Below are positions 7,617-15,341 of a DNA stretch of 24,349 nt, in pieces. Where the stretch lies: contig CANFGA010000005.1 of the NCBI GenBank assembly GCA_947446335.1, positions 1-24,349 of the forward strand, in the 5' to 3' direction. The notes under the pieces are model-generated. The model saw only the letters and a list, made by a program, of their open reading frames with translations. It did not search any database and had not been told where the DNA came from. Source of the stretch: Oxalobacteraceae bacterium (GTDB lineage: Bacteria > Pseudomonadota > Gammaproteobacteria > Burkholderiales > Burkholderiaceae_D). Every line of letters starts with the position of its first letter. The first letter of the stretch is position 1. The position numbers and the translations under genes are program-made.

Positions 7617-9122
7617 ATGGTAGATGATGGATTGCGGTCAAGGGCTACCAAGGCGATAGGTTACCTTGGCATTGGGGGCGCGCTCGTCAAAGTGGTTTCA
7701 CTTGGCAATACGCTGGTACTGGCTAATCTGTTGTCTCCTGCAGATTATGGATTGATGGCTCTGGCGATGATGGTCATCGGATTCATCGGATTTTTGAATG
7801 AGGTCGGCATTGGTGCTGCGATTGTTCAAAAAGAAAATTTGACGCCATCCGAAGTGAATGGCTGCTTCGCTATCGCAATGCTGATCAGCATCGTTCTGTT
7901 TGGTGCGACCGTCCTGGCGAGCGGGTTCATCGCAGGCTTCTTCAAGAGCGCGCAACTGGAAGCCATGATCTCGGTTCTCGCCGTGGATTTCATCTTTGGT
8001 GCAATCAGCACAGTGCCAATGGCGCTGCTGCGAAAAGAAATAAATTTCAAGGCGATTTCCTTCTTGACGATATTTAATGTCGTTTTTCAAAGTGCCATCA
8101 ACCTTTATCTGGTGATGACCGGCCATGGCGTATGGTCGCTGGTATGGGGCTTCATTGCTGCCAATTTTGCCTGCAGCGTGGGCGCGTTCGTGCTGTCGGA
8201 ATGGCGACCAAAAGGTCGATATGGATGGCGCGAAGCCAGTGGTTTGGTGATTTATGGCTTGCATGTCACATTGTCGAGACTGTTCTGGTATTTGTACACC
8301 AATGCAGACAAGGCGATCATAGGCAGGTTGCTCGGGCCAAAATCGCTGGGAATATACGACATGGCATTCTCGCTGGCGACATTGCCAAGCAGTCAGGTAA
8401 CCTCGCTCGTGGTCAATGTGGCATCTCCTCTATTTTCCACGCTGCAAAACGATCACTTGCGCCTCAATTCGGTCATTCTCAAATTGACCAGGGCAGTGAC
8501 CTATGCGACTTATCCGGCACTCATCGGGATGCTGGCCTGCTCGCGCGAACTGATCTCTGTAACGCTCGGGGCAAAGTGGATGGATATCCTGATTCCTTTC
8601 GCTGCCTTGTGTCTGACCGGACTCATCAAATCGGTCGATCCTCTGTTGACTCAGGCACTGACCAGCACTGGCCATGTCAAGAAAGTGTCTTTTTACACTG
8701 GCATGTGTGGCATTTTGATGTCGCTGGCACTGGTCACAGGCGCTCTGGCTGATGGTTTGCGCGGCGTATCCCTGGTCTGGGTCGCGGTTTATCCATTGCT
8801 TTCAATTAAACTTTTAAACGATGTCTGCCGCTTGAGCGGGATGAAAATGATGGATTATTATAAAAATCTTGTTCCTGCGCTGGCCGCCTCGATCGCCATG
8901 GGACTGGCAGTCATTCTTCTACGGGAAATTCTTCTTCATTTTCATCTTGCATTGCCCTTGGTGCTTGCCATCGAAATTGCAGGAGGCATGCTGGCCTATT
9001 TTTTCTGGATGATCTATGTCGATGCGGATGCCATCGGAGAAATTCGGCAAGTCATGATCGATATCGGACTTTCTGAACGGCACTTCAATCGATGGCCTTT
9101 CAATCGAGTCCTTTTTTCATGA
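7617..9122 (+). CDS. Wzx/WzxC-type polysaccharide flippase (MOP superfamily)
   Basis: 501 residues, almost entirely transmembrane, probably 12-14 helices. The start KAIGYLGIGGALVKVVSLGN, then LLSPADYGLMALAMMVIGF and NEVGIGAAIVQKENLTPSEV, is the classic N-terminus of the 'lipopolysaccharide biosynthesis protein' family (Polysacc_synt_3-like). These flip undecaprenyl-PP-linked oligosaccharide repeat units across the inner membrane. Length is usual for the family. The ATG at 7617 has GACGGA about eight bases upstream. It is the only flippase in the window, so it is the natural partner of the Wzy-like ligase that lies on the opposite strand. The following DegT-family gene begins 26 bases after its stop. 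Confidence 0.9.
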   Translation: MVDDGLRSRATKAIGYLGIGGALVKVVSLGNTLVLANLLSPADYGLMALAMMVIGFIGFLNEVGIGAAIVQKENLTPSEVNGCFAIAMLISIVLFGATVLASGFIAGFFKSAQLEAMISVLAVDFIFGAISTVPMALLRKEINFKAISFLTIFNVVFQSAINLYLVMTGHGVWSLVWGFIAANFACSVGAFVLSEWRPKGRYGWREASGLVIYGLHVTLSRLFWYLYTNADKAIIGRLLGPKSLGIYDMAFSLATLPSSQVTSLVVNVASPLFSTLQNDHLRLNSVILKLTRAVTYATYPALIGMLACSRELISVTLGAKWMDILIPFAALCLTGLIKSVDPLLTQALTSTGHVKKVSFYTGMCGILMSLALVTGALADGLRGVSLVWVAVYPLLSIKLLNDVCRLSGMKMMDYYKNLVPALAASIAMGLAVILLREILLHFHLALPLVLAIEIAGGMLAYFFWMIYVDADAIGEIRQVMIDIGLSERHFNRWPFNRVLFS

Positions 9123-9147
9123 TGGCACGTCATTAAAATCCGATAAA

Positions 9148-10338
9148 TTGAAAAAATATAATCTGTCTTTTGCCGATTGGTCTTCTGCAGAATATATGCA
9201 AGCCATGCGCTGCATATTCAGTGGCAAGGTGGCAAGTGGAGGGGAGGTAGCCAGACTTGCGATCGCTTTGTCTCGAATTTTCAGTCCGAGCATTGCTTAT
9301 CCTGTCAATTCGGGCCGCTGCGCCATCAATATCGCCTTGCTGTCTTTTTCCCGTAAGAAACCGGAGCGAAAAGATGTCATCGTTCCAGCCTATGTCTGCC
9401 CAAGCGTCGTGGACATCGTCCGCGAATCGGGGTTCAACCCGGTTTCATGCGAGGTCGGCATCGACCTCAACTTGAGTCTTGCCGCATTGTCTACTGCATT
9501 GACTGTCAACACGCTGGCAGTGATCGCTCCGCACATGTATGGTTGTCCAGCCAGAATTGACGAAATAGAAAAATTATGCCGCACATCTGGCATTTTTTTG
9601 ATCGACGACGCGGCGCAAGTCATCGGCATTGTCCATCATGGAAAAATGCTGGGTACCTTCGGCGACATCGGCATCCTCAGCTTTGCCCAGTCAAAATCGG
9701 TGGTGACTGGAATAGGAGGATCCGGCGGTGCTCTCCTGATCAATAATTCTGACTTTGATGAAGAAATCCGGCTCGACTGCAATCGACTGTCTCCACCGCC
9801 ACACCGACTTGCCATGTTTTCATATTTTTTATGGAATTGCATCTGGGGCAGTCATACTGGAAATTCCGGATATTATTTTACCCGTATCAGGGAAGCATTG
9901 GGATTGAAGTCGAGCCAGATTCGGATCAATGCTCGCATCAGCAATCTCGACGCTGGAATCGCTATTGCTCAAATCGAACGCCTTGAAACAATGCAAAGAA
10001 CCAGGATCGACAAGATCGAGTCTTATTACCGTGCAGCAATGAAGTTCAACAATCTTCATTTTCCACAATATGCGCCGGGAAGATATCTTGCCCGTATCAT
10101 GCTCGAACTTCCAATGCCTGTCGATATCGAAGCTTTGCGCTCGATGTTGAAGAGGCGGGGAATCAATACCAGGCCGGGATACCTGGTCCAAGCTGTCGAT
10201 CATGGGCATGCAAACGAACGATGCCTGCTGGAAGTTCCATCGGGCAAGGAAATAGGCGACATCGAAGCGTTCGATATCTGCGCCATCATCAGTGGTGCAC
10301 TCGATGCCTTGCATTGTCCCTCAAGCATCGGACCATAA
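9148..10338 (+). CDS. DegT/DnrJ/EryC1/StrS-family PLP enzyme (second copy)
   Basis: 396 residues from a TTG start. PLP motifs are VIVPAYVCPSVVDIV near 78, FLIDDAAQVIG (D153/D154) and SFAQSKSVVTGIGGSGGALL with the expected Schiff-base lysine at K183. It shares this layout with the DegT-family protein at 304-1515 but is clearly divergent, so it is a paralogue of the superfamily rather than a recent duplicate. It likely aminates a keto sugar or similar carbonyl substrate; identity unknown. Start choice is uncertain. TTG at 9148 has no good ribosome binding site, the frame stays open back to about 9058 without ATG, GTG or TTG, and the first in-frame ATG falls inside the conserved N-terminus. Coupling to the flippase stop may compensate. 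Confidence 0.82.
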   Translation: MKKYNLSFADWSSAEYMQAMRCIFSGKVASGGEVARLAIALSRIFSPSIAYPVNSGRCAINIALLSFSRKKPERKDVIVPAYVCPSVVDIVRESGFNPVSCEVGIDLNLSLAALSTALTVNTLAVIAPHMYGCPARIDEIEKLCRTSGIFLIDDAAQVIGIVHHGKMLGTFGDIGILSFAQSKSVVTGIGGSGGALLINNSDFDEEIRLDCNRLSPPPHRLAMFSYFLWNCIWGSHTGNSGYYFTRIREALGLKSSQIRINARISNLDAGIAIAQIERLETMQRTRIDKIESYYRAAMKFNNLHFPQYAPGRYLARIMLELPMPVDIEALRSMLKRRGINTRPGYLVQAVDHGHANERCLLEVPSGKEIGDIEAFDICAIISGALDALHCPSSIGP

Positions 10339-10360
10339 CCGGTTGCGAGGGGCCAACCGG
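10339..10360. terminator. Hairpin between convergent genes (possible terminator)
   Basis: A perfect 7-bp inverted repeat, CCGGTTG with an 8-base loop and CAACCGG, begins directly after the TAA of the aminotransferase and lies 21 bases from the stop of the oxygenase gene. It is in the right place for a shared terminator of two convergent transcripts. No T-run follows on either strand, so intrinsic termination is not certain. Confidence 0.4.
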
Positions 10361-10381
10361 CCAGCCGATCGCCTTGCTTGA

Positions 10382-11263
10382 TCATAAATACTTGGCAAGA
10401 CGCCAACCCAATGGCAGCGATTGCAAGCGTCGCTTCAATGCCAATTGTGCTGGCGCACGGATTTGAAACAGGTCAAAATTGACATCGCAGCAAAAATTGA
10501 CATGACGCCGGGTCAGCTCGGTCGGACTTCTGGGCGAAACAGCATGGATCGATCTGGAAGAGTTCAGAAACAGTACCAGAGTGTTGGCTGCATACCTTGC
10601 GGTACGCACCGTTTTCACCGCAGATGGATCGACTTCTGCCGGCAGCGTGGCGATGCGTATTGAATTGTGTCCGTCATACAGTCCTTGGTCTGCCTCGCAG
10701 ATGTCCAGATCGGCACCGATGGAATCATCATTTGATTGTCGGAAGTACAGCAGGGCGGCAAACAATTCCGACGGGCGATCGACATGCGGCCCGCGCACGG
10801 TACGCGGTTGGCGCGTGTAATTGACATAAAACTGGCACTCCATCGAGACGTCGGCACCCGGCGCCAACGCATTTTCCTTGCCACCGGGACGCATGCCGAC
10901 ATTGAATTGATCCAGCGGGCGGCCTGCGCGCGCCTCCAGATCGGGATGCAGTCGTAGCAAAGCAGGGCCCGCCAATCTGGTCAATTCTCGAAAGAACGCC
11001 GTTGACGTGTGGTAGCGAAAGAAATCCTGCCACAGTGGCGAAATGGCGCGATTGTTCAAGACCTTGCAGGCGGGATAGTCGAACCAGGTATCGGCGACGG
11101 GGCGCTCATTGACAATCAGGGCGTCATCGGGGAAGCTCGCCTCGAGTTCGGCGAACAACGCTGGATCGAGCGCATTTTCAATCACGAGATGCGGGTAGGG
11201 TTCGAGCACCAGATCCATGCTCGATGCCTTTGACAGTATGCTCAAATGGTTGCCTAAGTTCAT
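10382..11263 (-). CDS. 2-oxoglutarate/Fe(II)-dependent oxygenase family protein
   Basis: 293 residues. A double-stranded beta-helix iron site is readable: H160 and D162 in GPHVDRPSELFAALLYF, the distal H240 in SRSIHAVSPRSPTELTRR, and R252 or R253 about twelve residues later as the 2-oxoglutarate carboxylate ligand. These oxygenases hydroxylate or otherwise oxidise substrates with O2 and 2OG. In this locus the substrate could be a sugar, an acyl or amino-acid substituent, or a carrier-bound intermediate; nothing in the sequence decides. The ATG at 11263 is chosen because AAGGAG lies seven bases upstream, inside the palindrome AAGGAGCTCCTT. Longer in-frame starts overlap the upstream transferase gene. 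It is the last gene of the minus-strand operon, 14 bases after the GT30-like gene. Confidence 0.8.
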   Translation of the reverse strand: MNLGNHLSILSKASSMDLVLEPYPHLVIENALDPALFAELEASFPDDALIVNERPVADTWFDYPACKVLNNRAISPLWQDFFRYHTSTAFFRELTRLAGPALLRLHPDLEARAGRPLDQFNVGMRPGGKENALAPGADVSMECQFYVNYTRQPRTVRGPHVDRPSELFAALLYFRQSNDDSIGADLDICEADQGLYDGHNSIRIATLPAEVDPSAVKTVRTARYAANTLVLFLNSSRSIHAVSPRSPTELTRRHVNFCCDVNFDLFQIRAPAQLALKRRLQSLPLGWRLAKYL

Positions 11264-11277
11264 TAAGGAGCTCCTTG

Positions 11278-12618
11278 TCAATAAATCAGTTGCAAGCATT
11301 GCGCCAGCGCGGTGAAGTGCCGCTCGACTGCGCCAAGGGCAAACTGCAATGCCTCCTGGACCAGCAGAAGATGGGTGCCGCCATCTTTTGTCTGCGCGAT
11401 CCAGGTGCTCCATAGTTGAGCCAGGCCAATCGCATCGGACGCTTCAAACACGGCCTGTTGTTCCATCATCATCTGGTAGACCGGGTAGGAAGGATAGATT
11501 GCTTGCCAGCCTGGCGCGACGCTGACAGGCTTGCCGAAGGCCAGTGGTTCGAGCACGTTATGGTCGACCCCGACGTGTGCTGCAGTAGCGGCTGCATAGA
11601 AATCGCGCAAGTCTCCTGTTGTGTCCAGCACCAGACAGTCGATCTCGCGGCCGATCGGCGCATCTGGCATTCTTGATCTGAAGCCGGCCTGTAAGGTCCG
11701 TTGCGACAGCATTTGCTGCAATTCGTGCATGCGCTCGGCGACCTCCGGGTGCCTGGGTGCAATCACGAGCAGCGCGTCGGCATGCACCATGCGCACGCTG
11801 GAAAACGCATCCAGCACGATCGCTTGCTCGGCAAGATTGGTGACGCATCCAGCGACGATGATCGGACGGGCTGATTCGATCAATGCGCCCAGAATCCGGG
11901 GGCTGTGAGCCTGAGCCAGACGCCAGTCGCTGCGCAGCATCGCATCGAACTTGATGTTGCCGGTCACAATCACGTCGCGCGGCACCGCACCCGCGAGTAT
12001 CAATTCTTCGCGCGTGCGCTCGGTTTGCACGCAAATGACATCGAACGCGTGCAGATAGGCGCGCCGGAACAGGCGCCGCTCGATGCTATCCATCCGGCAT
12101 GCCGGTTCATAATGGTAAAGCCAGCCATTGACCACGACGGCAACAGCGCCGCGCCGCTTGGCTTCGAGCACGAAAGCGAATGAAAACCGGCAAGGCGCAT
12201 CCGATGGAAGGCAGGGTATCTCGGCCACGACCAGCAGGCTGGGCGGATAATGCAGCGCGAGCGCGCGCGCATCGTCGCCGTGCCCGTGCGTGACGCAGAT
12301 TACCGCATCCGGATAGCGTGTCGCATAACTGGCCCGGTAATGCGGATGATCGGTGATCAGGACCAGTTTCAGGTGCGCCAGGCGCGCTGCCAGTTGTCGC
12401 AAGAAAGGTTCGATCGCATTCAACTCCCCGATGGTGGATGCGAATACCCATAGCGCCGCTGTCGCCGACTGCGGCTGGGCAAGTTCAAGATGCGCTGCAG
12501 CGGCATTGCCGCGCAAGTCGCTGAGGCGTTCAAGCAATTGGAACAAGCGCCATTTTGGCCAAGTGGTCATGCCGACCCGGGTGATTCCGGCACGAGGATT
12601 TTGCAGCACGAAACTCAT
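11278..12618 (-). CDS. KdtA/WaaA-like glycosyltransferase (GT30 fold)
   Basis: 446 residues matching the Kdo-transferase pattern across its length. Motifs are WVFASTIGELNAIEPFLRQL (E65 at the position of the catalytic Glu), LVLITDHPHYRASYATRYPD, VIVTGNIKFDAML (219-), APRHPEVAERM (288-), LDTTGDLRDFYAAATAAHVG (331-) and DHNVLEPLAFGKPVSVAPG (352-). In WaaA these are VTGNxKFD, APRHPER and GGHNxLEPA. GT30 enzymes transfer Kdo from CMP-Kdo to lipid A. This protein lacks the usual N-terminal membrane anchor and instead starts MSFVLQNPRAGITRVG. Its place amid exopolysaccharide genes suggests transfer of Kdo or a related ulosonic acid to the glycan, which is inference. A strong GAGGTGAG site precedes the ATG, and the gene begins four bases after the previous stop. 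Confidence 0.8.
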   Translation of the reverse strand: MSFVLQNPRAGITRVGMTTWPKWRLFQLLERLSDLRGNAAAAHLELAQPQSATAALWVFASTIGELNAIEPFLRQLAARLAHLKLVLITDHPHYRASYATRYPDAVICVTHGHGDDARALALHYPPSLLVVAEIPCLPSDAPCRFSFAFVLEAKRRGAVAVVVNGWLYHYEPACRMDSIERRLFRRAYLHAFDVICVQTERTREELILAGAVPRDVIVTGNIKFDAMLRSDWRLAQAHSPRILGALIESARPIIVAGCVTNLAEQAIVLDAFSSVRMVHADALLVIAPRHPEVAERMHELQQMLSQRTLQAGFRSRMPDAPIGREIDCLVLDTTGDLRDFYAAATAAHVGVDHNVLEPLAFGKPVSVAPGWQAIYPSYPVYQMMMEQQAVFEASDAIGLAQLWSTWIAQTKDGGTHLLLVQEALQFALGAVERHFTALAQCLQLIY

Positions 12619-12622
12619 AAGC

Positions 12623-13912
12623 TCACCTCATTTTTTTGGAGAACGATAGTGCCGATATGGACAGGCCATTCATCAACTGTGCCAACGCCTGGGTGCGCCG
12701 ATGACGCGCCGCGCCGGACACCATGTCCCTGCAGGGCAGCGCCGCCATTCCGCAACGCACCGATTCGATGAACAGGGGAAGAATGGCCTCGATTTGATCG
12801 GCAGAATCGAGATCTGCCATCGCATCCATGCCGGCCTGGCGCAGCAATCTGGCGGTATCGCCGGAGGCATCGGAGAGACAAAGGATGGGGCGTCGGGCGC
12901 GCAGATATTCATAGATTTTGGCGGGAATTTGCTGGTTGCAGCCAGTACCTTGCATCACCAACAGCGCATCGCTGCACAGCATTTCATGCAAGGCATCCTG
13001 GTACGCAACCGGCGCGCAAATTTCGATGAACGGTTCGACCCGGTATCGGATAGCCAGTTGCTGCAGCAAGTGGACATGCTCGGGAGCACGAAAACGCAAC
13101 TTCAGTTGTCCTGGCTGGATCTTTCCTGCAGCCTTGAGACGTCCTAGCGCGATGAACAACTGTTCGGGATCGCGCTCGTGAGGGTAGACTATGCCACTGT
13201 GCAACAGCGTCACGCAATCTGAATTCAAGCATTGTCGCGAAGATGCGGCGCGCTCGACTTCAATGAAGCTCTCTTCATCGTAGCCATTTTCAATCACCTT
13301 GATGCGCCCGGCCGCCTCCGGATAGCGCTCGCAGTACATCCGGGCAGCGCCAGGGGAGGTGAACACGCAAGCTGCAGCATGCGAGATCGCATGCTGTTCG
13401 ATATCCTTGAAACATTGCCAAGTCAATGGGTCGCTCGGGTAGCCGACCTGGGCCATAGGATCGCGGAAGTCGGCGATCCAGGCAACCCCGCTGCGCCTGG
13501 CCAGTTCGGCGCCGATCAGGTGCGCTGTAGCGATCGGGTAAGTGGACCAGATAATATCGGGATTGAATTCACGGATCATGCGCATGCCTTCGCGCACCGC
13601 AGCGATTTTCCAGTTGACCCAGCGATCGGGCCTTGCCATCGCGTGCACATAACGCCCTGCGATGGCAAGGTGGCGTGCGGTATCGAGCGCAAAGGCGCGC
13701 CGCACCACGGTGCCTTCAGGAATCGATGAATTCAAGTCACTGCTGGTGCGTTCATAGGCGCGCGGATGGGCCGACAAGACCAATGTTTGCCAGCCGAAGT
13801 CGGGCAACTGCTGGACAAAGCGCAAGGTGCGCTGTATGCCGCTGCTGCCAGCCAATGGCGGGAAATGGTAGGCTACCATCAGAACCCGCTTCATATCAGT
13901 AGATATCGGCAT
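12623..13912 (-). CDS. Glycosyltransferase family 4-like protein
   Basis: 429 residues from the ATG at 13912. The N-terminal Rossmann lobe begins KRVLMVAYHFPPLAGSSGIQ, the acceptor-side motif of a recognisable GT4 subgroup. Other family points are DIIWSTYPIATAHLIG, GVAWIADFRDPMA, IKVIENGYDEESF and, in the C-terminal donor lobe, CNQQIPAKIYEYLRARRPIL, where AKIYEYLRARRPI replaces the usual E-x7-E region. It probably adds one sugar to the growing lipid-linked repeat unit in the cytoplasm; donor unknown. Three in-frame starts compete: 13957 with AGTAGG upstream, 13912 with GGAAA, and 13894 (MKRVL), which begins at the conserved strand but has no ribosome binding site. The first of these adds a hydrophobic-free tail and is least like the family. 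Confidence 0.83.
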   Translation of the reverse strand: MPISTDMKRVLMVAYHFPPLAGSSGIQRTLRFVQQLPDFGWQTLVLSAHPRAYERTSSDLNSSIPEGTVVRRAFALDTARHLAIAGRYVHAMARPDRWVNWKIAAVREGMRMIREFNPDIIWSTYPIATAHLIGAELARRSGVAWIADFRDPMAQVGYPSDPLTWQCFKDIEQHAISHAAACVFTSPGAARMYCERYPEAAGRIKVIENGYDEESFIEVERAASSRQCLNSDCVTLLHSGIVYPHERDPEQLFIALGRLKAAGKIQPGQLKLRFRAPEHVHLLQQLAIRYRVEPFIEICAPVAYQDALHEMLCSDALLVMQGTGCNQQIPAKIYEYLRARRPILCLSDASGDTARLLRQAGMDAMADLDSADQIEAILPLFIESVRCGMAALPCRDMVSGAARHRRTQALAQLMNGLSISALSFSKKMR

Positions 13913-14033
13913 TGATTTTTCCAAAGAATTCGTTTTGCTAGATAAAATAAACAACATGCAGCCTACTAATTGATGAATTGAATTTTTATCTTTGCCGTTG
14001 GAAATAGATCAATTAGCTTGATTCGCATGGCCG

Positions 14034-15104
14034 TCAATGAAACAATTTTTTTGCTGTATCGTATAATCCATGGCATCTCAAAAAATCAATCAGAGTTCCG
14101 CGCGAATTATCGAAATTGTCAAGAATTTTGTTTTTTTGGCGAAACATGAAGCCGTAAAAAGATCGCCATTTTTCGGTATGATCAATATATTTTCGTGCAG
14201 CAATATAGTCTGATTTTAATTCCAATCTAGGTGTTTCCGGTCGAAACAGGGAACGTATCTTCTCGTCACCGGATATCCGTTCGAAACCTTGTTTTTGAAG
14301 CAGAGTGGTCAAGGTTTGCAGGGAGAAATTATAAATATGTGCCAAATGAAACGTACGCAGGAAATCGGCCTGGAAGAGGTTGCCACGGACGTCCTTGATT
14401 CCGGGAACTTCAATGTAAAGATGGCCATTTTCTCCTAAAATTTCACGAGCACGTCGCAACTGTCGACCAGGTTCCTTGATGTGTTCCAACACATGTGAAT
14501 AGATGATCAGTGCTGGCGCCTCCTGAAGTTCCAAATCGAACAAGTCGCCGCTGCGCAAGTCGAGCCCCATCTTTTTTCCAGCTACCATGTTGTCGACGCC
14601 GAGATCGGTTCCAATAACCCGATAGCCTCGCTCACGAAATGCGTGGAGAATTCCGCCAGCGCCACAGCCGATCTCGACGATCAATGCGTTCTGTGGAATT
14701 GTCAGTTTTTTCAAGACATAGTCTGCAATGCGCTGGCCGCGCCAATACTCTTCGCGAAAAAAATCTTCTGGTTCCCCTACCAGATCAGCGATATAGAGTT
14801 TACGATAGTGTTCGGTATAAAAATCATGGTAATCGATATCCCGCATGTCCGGATTTGTTTGCAATAGGCCACACTTTTTGCACATTGTTGTTTGAATAGG
14901 GAATCCGTAACGATCATGTTCCGCCAATATATCGAATGCATCGCCGTCACAGATGACACAGCAACGATCAGCAAAAACATAATTCCCATCAGAAAATTTC
15001 TTGAGCACGGCATTGCGTTCCAGTTTCAAATTTGAATTCAAGATGACATTATGCGATGCCGTGATGGAAAATCTCGATGAAATCAATTTTCTGGACATGT
15101 GCAT
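14034..15104 (-). CDS. Class I SAM-dependent methyltransferase with N-terminal CxxC pairs
   Basis: 356 residues. Motif I is ALIVEIGCGAGGILHAF (about 140-156), the acidic strand-2 end is VIGTDLG, motif IV-like IIYSHVLEHIKEPG, and a post-motif strand is GHLYIEVPGI. This is the Methyltransf_23-type fold. Ahead of it lie C49-VI-C52 and C75-KK-C78, a zinc-ribbon-like arrangement seen in sugar C-methyltransferases and in related methyltransferases of polysaccharide loci. O- or C-methylation of a sugar or substituent is therefore plausible. AAAGGG six bases upstream supports the ATG at 15104 over the one six bases downstream. The gene is noticeably AT-rich compared with the GT genes on either side. 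Confidence 0.85.
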   Translation of the reverse strand: MHMSRKLISSRFSITASHNVILNSNLKLERNAVLKKFSDGNYVFADRCCVICDGDAFDILAEHDRYGFPIQTTMCKKCGLLQTNPDMRDIDYHDFYTEHYRKLYIADLVGEPEDFFREEYWRGQRIADYVLKKLTIPQNALIVEIGCGAGGILHAFRERGYRVIGTDLGVDNMVAGKKMGLDLRSGDLFDLELQEAPALIIYSHVLEHIKEPGRQLRRAREILGENGHLYIEVPGIKDVRGNLFQADFLRTFHLAHIYNFSLQTLTTLLQKQGFERISGDEKIRSLFRPETPRLELKSDYIAARKYIDHTEKWRSFYGFMFRQKNKILDNFDNSRGTLIDFLRCHGLYDTAKKLFH

Positions 15105-15341
15105 GACGAACCCTTTGATTTTTTATTAAAAATGGAGTAGATTTTTTGAATATGAAGTATTTCATTTAATGAGTAATAAGAAATTCAGATCCTTGAACTG
15201 GAATGTCGATATTAGAATTTTTTCGAATTCGCATCGGTTAATGTTTCCATCCGATGATGCATCAACAAATATATCGAAAGATGCGTTAAGCCAAGGTATG
15301 GCAACTTTGGATTAATCTATTAATTTATTAATCGATTGAAA
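15105..15341. promoter_or_regulatory. AT-rich intergenic region in the minus-strand operon
   Basis: 237 bases between the acyltransferase and the methyltransferase, the longest gap inside the minus-strand series. GATTAAT at 15310-15316 and ATTAATC at 15327-15333 form a 7-bp inverted repeat beginning nine bases beyond the acyltransferase stop; no T-tract follows it on the transcribed strand. The region may carry an internal promoter for the methyltransferase to oxygenase genes, but no clear -35/-10 pair is readable. Confidence 0.3.
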
